The notes: generated from the sequence alone by a model not told the origin. DNA of 64,000 nt from Stackebrandtia endophytica (GCF_006716355.1 NZ_VFOW01000001.1:4278001-4342000), one strand, 5' to 3'; positions 16,850-26,650 are shown, counted from the first letter of the stretch. Program-made: numbers and translations.

Positions 16850-17025
16850 TCTCTGCCATGGTGAATCAAGGTAGTGGCGATTTCAATGTCAACGGCCTGA
16901 CGTGCTCTGTCAACATTGATTTCGAACTGTGACATGTCCGTGGGCTCCCGGTTCGGTTGGTATCCTCGGTTGAGGACTGTGTCCGGTGCGGCGGCTGTTT
17001 GAGTGGCGTAATCAGCCAAGCCTGT
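16850..17025 (-). pseudogene. Remnant duplicate of the 25.8-26.6 kb type VII-like module
   Basis: On the minus strand LADYATQTAAAPDTVLNRGYQ resembles the C-terminus of the 26114-26650 gene (LIEYNTQATVAQNTVLNHRYE). About 20 bases on, MSQFEINVDRARQAV resembles the start of the next gene of that module (MSQFEIDTDAIREA). The bases also match: TTTCGAACTGTGACATG occurs at both places. No full gene remains, so this is a decayed copy of the junction between two genes of the module. The rest of the 480-base gap to 17297 holds nothing else I can support. Confidence 0.6.
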
Positions 17026-17297
17026 CCGAAGCACGGATCCGTTCCTCAATGATGGTCGATGTATCGAGGATGGACAGAGTGTCTGGCGTGGCTTCGAGCC
17101 GACAACCTCAGCGTCCGGTAAGTCGAATGTGGATAAAGCTACGCGGCGAGTCCGGGCTGGTCTCAATTGTTGAGAGTAGCTCCGGCGCATGCCGCATTCG
17201 TCCATCGGTGAACGGCGGTTGGGCCAGATTACGTCAGCCCCAGTCATACCAACCTTCAGATAATCATCGAGGCTTCCTCGCTGCCCGAAGCCCGTGT

Positions 17298-20282
17298 TCA
17301 ATGCTCCGATTGGCCGACAAGCTCGGCAAGTCTGGAACGCAGCTGCATCGCTTGTGGATAGCCACTCGCCGCGTAGAATGTGGTAGCCGCCTCCAGCAAG
17401 GTCAGGGCTTCCTCTCGGTGGTCATCACGCTGAAGCAAATGCTCTCCGAGCGCGTGCTCGGCCGAGGCTTTCAGTCGATCGGCGCCGATTTGCCCTGCCG
17501 ATGAGATGGCCGCGTGCAAACTCTCGAGCGCGTCTTCGAATTGACCCAACCCGGATTGCGCCCGGCCGAGCTGGGTGAGTGTTTCGGGTTCAACGTGGCG
17601 GGGGGCGGATTCGGTTAGCAGCTCTAGCTGTTCGTGAGCCAGTGTGAGTGCGCGCAGGTGATCCGCCTGATCGAGGGCGACCTCGGTCAGGCCTGCCAGC
17701 GCCGATATGAGCCCTTCCAGCTCATTGTGGCGGCGGCAGAAATCGGCGACCTGGCCGAACGCGGCCCATGCCGTGTCCAAGTCGCCAACCAATCGATGCG
17801 AGGTGGCACGGTTGAAGTCGATTCGAGCTTGCTCGACCTGGTCTCCGATCTCTTGCGCGATATTCTCCGCTCGGTCTAGCTGAGCCTCGGCTTCGGCGAT
17901 CCGACTCAGGAGCAGCAGCGCCTTCGCCGCATTGCAGCGGGACATCGCTTCGGCCATGGGGGGGCCGTGTACGGCGGCCGACTCCGCTGCCAAAAGAAAT
18001 TGTTCGGTGGCGTGCCGTGCGTCACCCTGGTCGAGATATACCAAAGCGATGTTGTTATCGATCAAGGTGGTCAACATTTTGGCGCCGCATTGCCGTGACA
18101 GTTCAAGCGCGCGCGCGAAATGGGAATGAGCGGCATCGAAATTTCCTGATTCCCATTTGGATAGGCCAAGATAGTTCTCCATCCTCGCCTGATTCATGGT
18201 GTCACCAAGGTTCTCTGCTGCGTCCGCGCCCTGTTGCGCCAACTGTTGGCGTAGGGGGGACATATCACTGTGAACAAAATACAACTGGGCGCTGTTGCAC
18301 AGCTCGATAACCTGACGGTAGTGCTTCAGATCTGATTCTGTGTCAATGATCGCCGTGATGGCTCGCAACTCCGCATCGAACCAGTTCTTGGCCTCGATCC
18401 GGTCTGTCGGGACACTGTAGGTCGGCGGATCTCGATCGGGGGTGCCGAAGTTCGGATGGATCAGATGGGCGGCGTGTCCAGCCCGTTCAATGTAGTCATC
18501 AACCAGACGACGCCATGCACCTTGTTTCTCGTCGCTGAGCTGGGCGGAACCATAGTGACGCAACAAGTCGTGTAGCCGATATCTTCCAGCTCGTTGCGGT
18601 ATCACCAGATGGGAATCGACGAGTGCTTCGAGTACCCGGTCGGCTTCGGTTGGCTCGACATCGGCCAATGCGGCCGCCGTCCCGGTATCGAAGTCCTGCC
18701 CCGGCGAAAGACTCAATAGCCGGAACATGCGCCGTGCATTCGGTTCGAGGTCCTGATACGACAGATCGAAGGCCGCAACCACGTTGTGAGCGGATCCGTC
18801 CAACTCATCCAGAGGCTTCGGGGCGCGAACTAGCCGCGCCAGCAGGTCGGTCGGTGTCCACGTCGGGTGATGGCGCAGTCGGGCGGCAACAACCAATAGT
18901 GCTAGAGGAAGTCGCCCGCACGCCTGTACGATCCTCTCCACCTCGGTATCGACATGGTCGAGTCCGGTTTCCGCAATGAAAAGTTCACAGGCGTGACCCG
19001 TCGACAAGACATCCAGGGATACCGGTCGTGCATCGACTAGACCGACGAGGCGTCGGCGGCTGGTGATGATGGTCAAACAGGTGGCGGATCCAGGAAGAAG
19101 CGGAAGCACCTGCGAGGATTCGTGGACGTTGTCGAGTATGAGGATCATCCGGCGGCCGGCCAACGCCGTCCGAAGCGTTGTCTCTCGCTCCATCACGTCA
19201 TCGGGGACCTCAACCCCTAGGGAGCGCAGTAGCTGGGATACCGCTTGGTCCGGACTGATCGGTTTCGCGCCGTTGGCGTATCCCCACAGGTCTATGAATA
19301 GCTGCCCGTCAGGGTATTCGGCCGCCAGAAGATGCGCTACATGTACTGCGAGCGTGGTCTTACCCACTCCGGCCATTCCATCGATGACGATGATGCGATG
19401 TCGGGAGGACTGTGCCACGATCGAGGTGATGGCGTCGTCCCTGCCGATGAAACCGTCGGTGGGAGAGGGCAATTGGATCGGCATCGTCCCCGGTGACGTG
19501 ATGGGGGCCGGGATCTTCTCGCTAGACGCTGGTGTCGTCAACGTCGGATCCCCTTTCAGGATTCGATGGTGCAGATCGTGCAACCGAGGCGACGGGTCAG
19601 CACCGAGACGGCTTCGGAGCGCCGTCCGAGTTGTTTCGAATACCCCCAGCGCGTCATCGGCACTTCCGCAGCGATACTGCGCGAGCATCAGCTGTTCCAC
19701 CAGAGGCTCGGCGATCGGTTCACGGGCGACTACTTCGGTCAGTTCGCCCAGGACGGCGGCGTGATGCCCCAGCTGGAGTTCGGCCTTGAACCGATCCACC
19801 ATGAGCCGCTGTCGTTCCTTGCGGAATTCAGCGCGATACTCTTCAGCCCAGTCGCCGCCGACACCCATCAGAGCCTCTCCACGAGCCAACTCGTTGGCCT
19901 CACGCCACAACTTCAGTGCCGTTGGGAGTTCCCCGGCTCGCGCCTGCGCCGTTGCCCTGTCGGATAGCAGTCGAATTTGATGCACGTCGATGTTGGAGGG
20001 ATCGGTCTCCAAGACATAGCCTCGTGAACCGGCACGAGTGATGTGAAGGCCATCGGCGTTGCGGAAGACCGCTCGCAGGCGCGCGATATAACTGTAGAGG
20101 ACATCGACAGCCGAGGCGGGCGGATCGATTCCCCACACATTTTCAATCAAAGTGGACATCTTCACCGGTTGCCCTGGATTCACCGTGAGCGTGGCCAGTA
20201 CACATGCCATCTTCGGCGCGGTGACTGGTCGTGCCTCACCGTCCATGATGGCCACAACTTGCCCTATGACTCGAATGAGCAT
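17298..20282 (-). CDS. AfsR/SARP-type transcriptional regulator (downstream paralog)
   Basis: 994 residues. An N-terminal OmpR-like winged helix (1-95) with a BTAD all-helical domain (to about 245) is followed by an NB-ARC ATPase. The ATPase has Walker A DGMAGVGKTTLA (about 300), Walker B RMILILDN and ITSRRRLVG. A winged helix and TPR-like repeats (about 620-990, with LGLSKWESGNFDAAHSHF and similar) complete it. Such proteins activate secondary-metabolism or developmental genes on ATP and partner sensing. It overlaps the end of its upstream paralog by 19 bases. No biosynthetic cluster is present in the window, so the target is unknown. Confidence 0.9.
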   Translation of the reverse strand: MLIRVIGQVVAIMDGEARPVTAPKMACVLATLTVNPGQPVKMSTLIENVWGIDPPASAVDVLYSYIARLRAVFRNADGLHITRAGSRGYVLETDPSNIDVHQIRLLSDRATAQARAGELPTALKLWREANELARGEALMGVGGDWAEEYRAEFRKERQRLMVDRFKAELQLGHHAAVLGELTEVVAREPIAEPLVEQLMLAQYRCGSADDALGVFETTRTALRSRLGADPSPRLHDLHHRILKGDPTLTTPASSEKIPAPITSPGTMPIQLPSPTDGFIGRDDAITSIVAQSSRHRIIVIDGMAGVGKTTLAVHVAHLLAAEYPDGQLFIDLWGYANGAKPISPDQAVSQLLRSLGVEVPDDVMERETTLRTALAGRRMILILDNVHESSQVLPLLPGSATCLTIITSRRRLVGLVDARPVSLDVLSTGHACELFIAETGLDHVDTEVERIVQACGRLPLALLVVAARLRHHPTWTPTDLLARLVRAPKPLDELDGSAHNVVAAFDLSYQDLEPNARRMFRLLSLSPGQDFDTGTAAALADVEPTEADRVLEALVDSHLVIPQRAGRYRLHDLLRHYGSAQLSDEKQGAWRRLVDDYIERAGHAAHLIHPNFGTPDRDPPTYSVPTDRIEAKNWFDAELRAITAIIDTESDLKHYRQVIELCNSAQLYFVHSDMSPLRQQLAQQGADAAENLGDTMNQARMENYLGLSKWESGNFDAAHSHFARALELSRQCGAKMLTTLIDNNIALVYLDQGDARHATEQFLLAAESAAVHGPPMAEAMSRCNAAKALLLLSRIAEAEAQLDRAENIAQEIGDQVEQARIDFNRATSHRLVGDLDTAWAAFGQVADFCRRHNELEGLISALAGLTEVALDQADHLRALTLAHEQLELLTESAPRHVEPETLTQLGRAQSGLGQFEDALESLHAAISSAGQIGADRLKASAEHALGEHLLQRDDHREEALTLLEAATTFYAASGYPQAMQLRSRLAELVGQSEH

Positions 20283-23200
20283 GGCTTCTCCTTGCCGGTC
20301 GCCGGTGTGACATGGGGGTCGTTCAGGCTGAGTTCGGATAGCCGCCGCTCAATTCTGGTTTGTTGTGGGTAGCCACCGGCGGCATACAGTTGCTGCGCAC
20401 TGGCCAGCAGTTTCAGCGACTCCGATATGTCACGCTTGAGGAGCAGTTCAGCTAGAGACTCCCGAGCTTGTGCAGAAGCGCGACGAGCGCCGATGCGATC
20501 GGAAATGGCTATCGCGTTTCTCAAGCAGTCGATGGAGCTGTCGAAGTCACCCAAGCCCACCTGGGCGCGGCTGAGCTGGATCAGTGCCCGGCATTTCAAA
20601 TAGGGCAGATACCAGCGTTCAAGGGCTTCGAGCTGTTGCTGGGCGGAGGTCAGCGCGGCTGAGTAGTCACCTCGCTGCAAGCACACCTGTGCTGTCCCCC
20701 ACTGACCGGAGATCAACATGTCGGGGACCTGATTCTCCCGGGCATACTCCACGACCTGGTTGAAGAGCCGCTCGGCGGCCGCTAGATCTCCCGACTCGCA
20801 CAGAATGCTGCCGCGCTGGAACCAGAGGCGAACCAGCTGGCGTCGGTGCCTGACGGGGTCAATGAGTCTTTCGGCCTTGTCGAGGTGAAACGACGCGTCG
20901 CCGAGGCGTTCGAGTTTGTAGTACTGGCCAGCAGCGGTGATGCGTATGTGGATTTCCTGTGACGTCAGACCCTCTCGGCTGGAAATGTCGATCGCCGTTT
21001 GGTACAGCGGTAGTGCTGCGTTGGCCATTCCACTGTTTGCCTCGATGTTGGCTATGTTGTTCAAGGCCGCGACTTCTCCCGCGCTATTCCCTATCTCTCG
21101 CCACAGGGTGACTGCCCGCTGAAAATGTGGCGTACTTGTTCGGATGTCGCCGAGGTCGCTGTGATAGATGCCCAGGTAGTTCGTCAGCCGTGCCTCGGCG
21201 GTTAGATCGTTGAGTCTTCGGGCCGCGGAAACCCCCATCTCCGCAAATGGCAACCGAATATCGCTGCCTCCACCTTGACGAAGCAGATATCCCTGTATCG
21301 GAATACACAAGTCGATGACGTACTCGTCCAGGCCACTCCGAAATGCCTGTTGCGTGAGATTCTCCAGTACGCCGAGATGACGTGGGAACCATGCCTCGGC
21401 ATCCGAGAGCGAGTCGATCATGGACAGGTGAGAGTCGGCCGGAGAAACCAACCTCGCCCAATCGCGTGAGTGAGGGGTAATGAACTCAAGCGCCCGCCAT
21501 GCCTGCCGAACGTAGCGGTCGGCGAGTCGGAGCCAAGCGGCGTCTCGTTCCGCCGAATCAGTCATCAGGGCTGCGGCATAATCCCGCAACAAGTCATGCA
21601 TCCGATATCGCCCTGGTGCGAATGCTTGCAGCATGTGGTCGTCGAGCAATTGTTTCAGTGCCATGTCGGCGGAGTCGAGGCTGGCTCCAGCCAAGACGGC
21701 GGCGACGAACTTGTCGATGTCGGAGGAGGCGGGGAAGATACTGAGCCGTCGGAACAGCGATCGGGCTGTGGCATCGAGCCCGCGATACGACAGTTCAAAC
21801 GCCGCCATGAGACCGTGCCCGGTCCCGTCCAGTTCGCGCAGGGGCGCTTGGCCACCGGTGAGGCGGCTCAACAGGTCCTCCGGTGTCCAGGAAGGACGAT
21901 TGCGCAATCGAGACGCGGCGATACGCAGAGCCAATGGAAGGTGCCCGCACACCGAGGCGATGTCATCGACCCCCGGTTGGCCCTCCGGGAGACCGGCCTC
22001 CATAGCGAATATCCGAGCTGACTGCGCAGGCGAAAGAGGGTGTAGTGAGATGTGGCGTGCCTCTGGCAGATTCACCAAACGACGACGGCTGGTGATGATG
22101 GTCAGACAGCCACTTCCATTGGGCACAAGCGGATGGAGCTGCTCCGCGCTGTTGGCATTGTCCAACACCAAGAGCATTTTTCGTTCGGATGTTTCTGTGC
22201 GCCAAGCCGCCGTTCGCTCCTTTTTGTTGTCGGGGACTTCGGCGCCCACAGAACGTAGCAACTGGGCGAGTGCGGTATCCGATGCGAGTGGGCTGACGTT
22301 GTGAGTGTAGGCCCGTAGGTCGAGAAAGAGTTGCCCATCTGGAAACTCTGATGCCAACCGGTGCGCGGCATGCAAGGCGAGCGCGGTTTTTCCCACTCCG
22401 GCCATGCCGTCGATCGCGATGACGGGGTGGTTGGTTACTGCGGTGAACAGTTGCTCCGCGTCGGCATCGCGTCCGGTAAATCCAATGGTGTCGGCAGGAA
22501 GTTGTGCTGGAATCGGGCGCACCGGCTGCGGTTGTATAGATCTTGCCACATTGATCGGTGCGGTCAATTCAGGGTCATGGTTCAAAATGAGCTGGTGCAG
22601 GTGCTGCAACTGTGGTGAGGGGTATGCGTTGAGGTGGTCTCGTAGCTGTCGCTTGACAGTTTCGAAGCTTTCGAGCGCGGCTGCGGCTTGGCCACACCGA
22701 TATTGAGCCAGCATGAGGTGCTTCACCAACGGTTCCGCCAGTGGTTGTCGGGCCACTATTTGGGTCAGTTCGTTGATCACCGTGTCGTGGTGGCCCAATG
22801 CTAGTTCTGCACCGTATAGATTGGTCCAAAGCTTCAGTTGCTCGGTGCGCAGAAGGGAACGCTGGTCCTCGGCCCAGCGACCGTGTATTCCCAGAAGTGC
22901 CTCTCCTCTGGCGAGGTCATTGGCCTCCCGCCATGACTGCAGAGCAGCGGCGAGGTCACCGCGTTCAGCCTCGCGGTCGGCTCGGGCAGTCAAAGCCCGG
23001 ATTCGATGGAGATCGATATGGTTCGGATCGGTGTCGAGCAGGTAACCTGACGAACGCGTCTTTCGGATGTGCACCCGGTCGGTGTCTCGAAGAACTGCGC
23101 GAAGCCTCGCGGTGTAGTTGTAAAGAATGCCGACGGCTGTTTCAGGTGGTTGGTGCCCCCATACTCGGGAGATCAGTTCGGGTATTTCGACAGGATTACC

Positions 23201-23308
23201 TGGCTGCACTGCCAACGCTGCCAACACGCATGCCAGTTTGGGTGCGGTGATCCGGTGAACCCGGCCATCGATATCGGCCCTCACTGATCCGATGAGTCTA
23301 ATCAGCAC
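20264..23308 (-). CDS. AfsR/SARP-type transcriptional regulator (upstream paralog)
   Basis: 1014 residues, GTG start at 23308. Same layout as its neighbour: winged helix starting MLIRLIGSVRADIDGRVHRI, BTAD, NB-ARC with DGMAGVGKTALALHAAHRL and KMLLVLDNANSAEQ, then TPR-like repeats. The N-termini of the two are alignable residue by residue (TAPKLACVLAAL / TAPKMACVLATL), so they arose by tandem duplication. Overlapping ends indicate one transcript, with this gene first. The 546-base region upstream to the M23 gene presumably holds its promoter. Confidence 0.9.
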   Translation of the reverse strand: MLIRLIGSVRADIDGRVHRITAPKLACVLAALAVQPGNPVEIPELISRVWGHQPPETAVGILYNYTARLRAVLRDTDRVHIRKTRSSGYLLDTDPNHIDLHRIRALTARADREAERGDLAAALQSWREANDLARGEALLGIHGRWAEDQRSLLRTEQLKLWTNLYGAELALGHHDTVINELTQIVARQPLAEPLVKHLMLAQYRCGQAAAALESFETVKRQLRDHLNAYPSPQLQHLHQLILNHDPELTAPINVARSIQPQPVRPIPAQLPADTIGFTGRDADAEQLFTAVTNHPVIAIDGMAGVGKTALALHAAHRLASEFPDGQLFLDLRAYTHNVSPLASDTALAQLLRSVGAEVPDNKKERTAAWRTETSERKMLLVLDNANSAEQLHPLVPNGSGCLTIITSRRRLVNLPEARHISLHPLSPAQSARIFAMEAGLPEGQPGVDDIASVCGHLPLALRIAASRLRNRPSWTPEDLLSRLTGGQAPLRELDGTGHGLMAAFELSYRGLDATARSLFRRLSIFPASSDIDKFVAAVLAGASLDSADMALKQLLDDHMLQAFAPGRYRMHDLLRDYAAALMTDSAERDAAWLRLADRYVRQAWRALEFITPHSRDWARLVSPADSHLSMIDSLSDAEAWFPRHLGVLENLTQQAFRSGLDEYVIDLCIPIQGYLLRQGGGSDIRLPFAEMGVSAARRLNDLTAEARLTNYLGIYHSDLGDIRTSTPHFQRAVTLWREIGNSAGEVAALNNIANIEANSGMANAALPLYQTAIDISSREGLTSQEIHIRITAAGQYYKLERLGDASFHLDKAERLIDPVRHRRQLVRLWFQRGSILCESGDLAAAERLFNQVVEYARENQVPDMLISGQWGTAQVCLQRGDYSAALTSAQQQLEALERWYLPYLKCRALIQLSRAQVGLGDFDSSIDCLRNAIAISDRIGARRASAQARESLAELLLKRDISESLKLLASAQQLYAAGGYPQQTRIERRLSELSLNDPHVTPATGKEKPCSFES

Positions 23309-23757
23309 AGTGGCTCCTGATCAGGCGGAATTCTCGGCTAGGAGGTGCGTGGATGCCCGATCCTACTGTTGATGGTTCATCGCGCCAACCGGCCATCCGA
23401 TTAAGGAACTCGACCGTCCCAGACAGCGTCGAGCTTGGCTGATCCTCTCTGGAACCCGACTGGCTCAGAGGGGACTTCGTGAGAAATGCCTACGTCCGCT
23501 GCTCGCATAAGGATAGTGGTTTGATCCGTTGCCGTATCGGTTGACATTGAGAAGGAGCTGTGCTATCAGATGCTTTGGCCAGTGGAGTAGGAGGTTGATT
23601 CACGTTTTCGGACACGGGCTATTGCAAACCATACGGCTGTGGCGCTGCTGATTCATACATTTTTGGCTCGTCGAGCGGGTTGCGACCATCGTCGATGCAA
23701 GGGTTTCTTCGATCGGGGTTCGCGAAATGTACGCGGATTGACAGCGAAACCGTCATG

Positions 23758-23785
23758 TTGACACATTTGAATAGTGTTGTATTTG
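23758..23785 (+). promoter_or_regulatory. Putative promoter upstream of the M23 peptidase gene
   Basis: TTGACA (23758-23763) is followed after 16 bases by TATTTG (23780-23785); a second TTGACA lies at 23738-23743. The -10 box is poor. The rest of the 546-base gap 23309-23854 is AT-richer than its surroundings and holds no gene I can support. Confidence 0.3.
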
Positions 23786-23854
23786 CATGTAACCTGCGGC
23801 TACGTGATCTACCTGCCCATGTAGATCGATGCCCGAGCGAAGGACTACGCAGTC

Positions 23855-24817
23855 ATGACAGATCAACACGAAGAATCCCCCGCCGTTCTGTCCCGTCGCA
23901 CCCTCTTCACGGCCGCAGCGGTCCTGGGGGTCGGAGCCGCGATCGGCACCGCCGGGACCGCCTCCGCCGCCGGGGTCTGGGGCAATCCGACCTACGGAAC
24001 CATCACCTCCGGCTATAAGACACCGAGCCGTCCGACTCACCTAGGCACCGACGTCGCCAACAGCCAGGGGACCAACATCTACGCGGCGAACGCCGGGAAG
24101 GTCGTCGGTGTCCGCACCAACTCCTACCCGGGGGACACCCGGCAGGGTCTGTTGCCCGGTCGCACCGGTAACGCCGTTCTCATCGACCACGAGAACGGAT
24201 ACCGCACGTACTACGGACACCTGTACAGCGCGGGCGTCAGCAACGGCCAGCGGGTCGTCGCGGGGCAATACATCGCCGCGATGGGAACCACCGGTAACTC
24301 GACCGGACCTCACCTGCACTTCGAGGTGCACTACAACGGCGTCACGACCAACCCCTACACCTACCTGAAGAATCGAGGCATCACGCTAGGCACTACCCGA
24401 CCACTCGCGGGGACCGGTGGCGGCTGGGCGACGGTGAAACAGGGCGCCGCGGCCAGCATCACCCGGGTCATCCAGTACCTGCTGAGGGCACACGGGTACA
24501 CGTCACTGGTCGTGGACGGTGACTTCGGTTCGGTCACCCACAACACGGTGCGCAGTTTCCAGGCGGCCAAGGGACTCGTCAACGACGGTGTGGTCGGGCC
24601 GATCACCTGGGCACGGTTGATCCTGACGGTGCAGTCCGGTTCGAGCGGGGATCGAGCGCGAGCCGCTCAGACCGCCTTGAACCGCCACAGCGCGGGCCTG
24701 GCCGTCGACGGCCAGTTCGGTTCGGTGAGCGTGACGGCCACGAAGAACTTCCAGGGTTCGAAATACCTCCTCAAGGACGGCCAGATCGGAACCCTGACCT
24801 GGCAGGCGCTGATCTAA
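23855..24817 (+). CDS. Tat-exported M23 peptidase with two peptidoglycan-binding repeats
   Basis: 320 residues. Tat signal SRRTLFTAAAVLG (13-25), cleavage region ASA near 38. An M23 (LytM/lysostaphin) domain covers about 45-175 with zinc ligands in THLGTDV (His62, Asp66) and GPHLHFEVH, plus YYGHL. Two PG_binding_1 repeats follow (about 190-255 and 260-320), each with VDGxFGSV. It probably cuts peptide cross-links of the cell wall. The C-terminal half shares its repeat type with the Cys-rich protein at 7558-8478. ATG at 23855; a single-gene unit closed by a strong hairpin. Confidence 0.92.
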   Translation: MTDQHEESPAVLSRRTLFTAAAVLGVGAAIGTAGTASAAGVWGNPTYGTITSGYKTPSRPTHLGTDVANSQGTNIYAANAGKVVGVRTNSYPGDTRQGLLPGRTGNAVLIDHENGYRTYYGHLYSAGVSNGQRVVAGQYIAAMGTTGNSTGPHLHFEVHYNGVTTNPYTYLKNRGITLGTTRPLAGTGGGWATVKQGAAASITRVIQYLLRAHGYTSLVVDGDFGSVTHNTVRSFQAAKGLVNDGVVGPITWARLILTVQSGSSGDRARAAQTALNRHSAGLAVDGQFGSVSVTATKNFQGSKYLLKDGQIGTLTWQALI

Positions 24818-24833
24818 CCCTCCACATTAAAGC

Positions 24834-24862
24834 CCCGGTGTCCGGTTCATCCGGACACCGGG
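24834..24862. terminator. Bidirectional intrinsic-type hairpin between convergent genes
   Basis: A perfect 12-bp stem CCCGGTGTCCGG / CCGGACACCGGG with loop TTCAT lies between the M23 stop (24817) and the stop of the minus-strand gene (24865). There is no clear U-tract, as is usual in actinobacteria. Confidence 0.8.
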
Positions 24863-24864
24863 CG

Positions 24865-25755
24865 CTACAGCTGTGGAGGAATGAAGGTGAGATCGGCAGG
24901 GTTCGGGCGGGAGCAGACGTGCTCGGACCACTTGGAGGCCTCCTCTGTCATGAACTCGTCCAATATGTCGGCGACCTGGCTTTCGGCGTCCTGTTTGTTC
25001 TCCTTGGACTGTCTCACCGCGATCCGGAACTCGGCCATCAGATTGGCGACACTGAGACCCGTCTGTTGGGTCATCGCCTTCGAGGCGACGGCTACCGAGA
25101 CTCCCCCAATCACCCCGGTCACCGCAAAGCCGGCTACGACGAACCCGATCTCCAGCATGCTTTTTCCGGCGTCCTTCAAGGGGTGATACAGCTTGAGTGC
25201 ATTCGTCGCTTGCACGGGTAGGTCGAGTGCGGCCTCGCGTGCCGCGATGAGAATGTCCCTGCCTGACCTGACGCCGCTTCTCGACCGCTCGATCGAGACG
25301 ACCTGGTTGGCCATGCGTGAGTGGATCGTGTCGACGTAGAGGTGACGAAACACGTCTGAGGATTCGCTGGTCCAGGTATCGAGGCTGGCGGAAAGACGAC
25401 CGAAGGCCGAAGAGAACCCGCCCACGAGTTGGTTGTCGACGAGATCACCGGTCAACATGGTGTCGGCGGTCTCGAGTGCGACCTCCATGTCCTCGAGCGC
25501 CTCGTAGCTGCCAATAAGGTGATGGCTTGAGTACTCGACCAGCGCCTCCCCAGCCCCTTCGATATCGGCGGCGTCGCTGTCTCCGAGATTGTTGGAGTTG
25601 CCGACGAACGGGATGTTTCCGGGGAGGTCGACGACTGCGGCCAGGTTGAACTGCTCCGCAACCAGCTTGGTGCGGGCCACTGATTTCATTTCTTCGATGT
25701 TGTAATCGAGTTGTTCGAAGAATGCGTCGTAGTCTTTCAAGGTGCCGCTCGTCAT
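24865..25755 (-). CDS. Helical hypothetical protein, type VII-like module gene 3
   Basis: 296 residues, largely helical and acidic, with one hydrophobic stretch near the C-terminal third (IGFVVAGFAVTGVIGGVSVAVA). No catalytic motif was recognised. It is the last of three closely spaced minus-strand genes whose first two look like a YbaB-type protein and an EspC/WXG100-like small protein. That order is common for type VII secretion (ESX) substrates in actinobacteria, so this may be a secreted or membrane-associated effector. The function remains unknown, and no ESX core gene is present in the window. Confidence 0.72.
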   Translation of the reverse strand: MTSGTLKDYDAFFEQLDYNIEEMKSVARTKLVAEQFNLAAVVDLPGNIPFVGNSNNLGDSDAADIEGAGEALVEYSSHHLIGSYEALEDMEVALETADTMLTGDLVDNQLVGGFSSAFGRLSASLDTWTSESSDVFRHLYVDTIHSRMANQVVSIERSRSGVRSGRDILIAAREAALDLPVQATNALKLYHPLKDAGKSMLEIGFVVAGFAVTGVIGGVSVAVASKAMTQQTGLSVANLMAEFRIAVRQSKENKQDAESQVADILDEFMTEEASKWSEHVCSRPNPADLTFIPPQL

Positions 25756-25766
25756 GGCGCTACTCC

Positions 25767-26102
25767 CTACTCTGCGGGGAGGGCTTCGGCCAGTGAGCCC
25801 TCATAGGCGTTACTGATGCTCAGTTCGGTCTCGTCGTCCAGTTCGCCGAAGGTCTCGGCCACATCGACCAGCGTCTCGCCGCAGGCTTCAAGGTGCGCCT
25901 TGCTGGTCTCGATCTGCGAGGTAATCTGTGCGTTGTAGAAGGACCAACTCTGGAAGATGTCGGATCCGCGTAGTCCCGATGCACACAGACCTTGAGCATG
26001 TTCAATAAATAGACACGTGGTGGCGTACGCATCGGCTATCTCCGGAAAGTGGACGGTACCGGCCTCGCGGATCGCGTCGGTATCGATTTCGAACTGTGAC
26101 AT
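25767..26102 (-). CDS. EspC/WXG100-like small helical protein
   Basis: 111 residues beginning MSQFEIDTDAIREAGTVHFPEI, the style of the EspC/DUF2580 branch of ESX substrates (short N-terminus, then two helices of about 40 residues). A QSWSFYN stretch at the turn stands where WXG would be in WXG100 proteins. Likely to form a helical hairpin and to be exported or to pair with the 296-residue neighbour. Eleven bases separate it from each neighbour. Family placement is by pattern only. Confidence 0.6.
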   Translation of the reverse strand: MSQFEIDTDAIREAGTVHFPEIADAYATTCLFIEHAQGLCASGLRGSDIFQSWSFYNAQITSQIETSKAHLEACGETLVDVAETFGELDDETELSISNAYEGSLAEALPAE

Positions 26103-26113
26103 GACTGACTCTC

Positions 26114-26650
26114 CTAAATTGACTCATAACGGTGGTTGAGGACCGTATTCTGCGCAACCGTCGCCTGGGTGTTGTACTCGATCAAAGCCCCTTGAAGTGC
26201 GGCATTCACCTCATCCATGATGGACATTTCGTCGAGTATGGATATGGCACGTTGCGATATCTCTACGTTGTAGCCGTGGCCACCGCTAACTCGAATATGG
26301 ACATGACCATGTGGTGAGTGAGACTCGGCTTCGATAGCGGCGATAAGCCGTCGGGCGTGACGTATCCGCTCCTCGGCGATGTGGCGGTTGAATTCATCGA
26401 CCGGCTCATCGGACGGCTCTCCGACGATTCGGGTACGAACCATGTCAGCGGCTTTGATGCTTCCCGACGTCAACCGGGTCAGGGCCAGACGCACCTGTTC
26501 GGCGAAACTGGACGCGGTGTGGTGCCGCAGACTTCCGGGGCGACAGCGCAACGTCACCCCGTCCTCGCCGGTAAGTCGCGCCTCGATGGAATTGTCGGGG
26601 CTGACCGCCTTGATACGAATGGCGCTGGTCAGTTCGTTGATCGATGTCAT
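26114..26650 (-). CDS. YbaB/EbfC-like protein, first gene of the type VII-like module
   Basis: 178 residues. The N-terminal half (IRIKAVSPDNSIEARLTGEDGVTLRCRPG...) has the alternating strand pattern of actinobacterial YbaB/EbfC-type proteins that often sit beside WXG100 genes. The C-terminal half is different: a strand-rich part (GHVHIRVSGGHGYNVEI) and a helix. Its C-terminus ends TVLNHRYESI, which is echoed in the decayed copy at 16.85-17.03 kb. Function unknown; start ATG at 26650. Confidence 0.65.
   Translation of the reverse strand: MTSINELTSAIRIKAVSPDNSIEARLTGEDGVTLRCRPGSLRHHTASSFAEQVRLALTRLTSGSIKAADMVRTRIVGEPSDEPVDEFNRHIAEERIRHARRLIAAIEAESHSPHGHVHIRVSGGHGYNVEISQRAISILDEMSIMDEVNAALQGALIEYNTQATVAQNTVLNHRYESI

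Noticed and set aside
16609-17301. 230-residue minus-strand gene
   Set aside because: The frame covers the ccdA 3' end and has mixed composition; only the short MSQFEI and TVLN parts are meaningful, as remnants.
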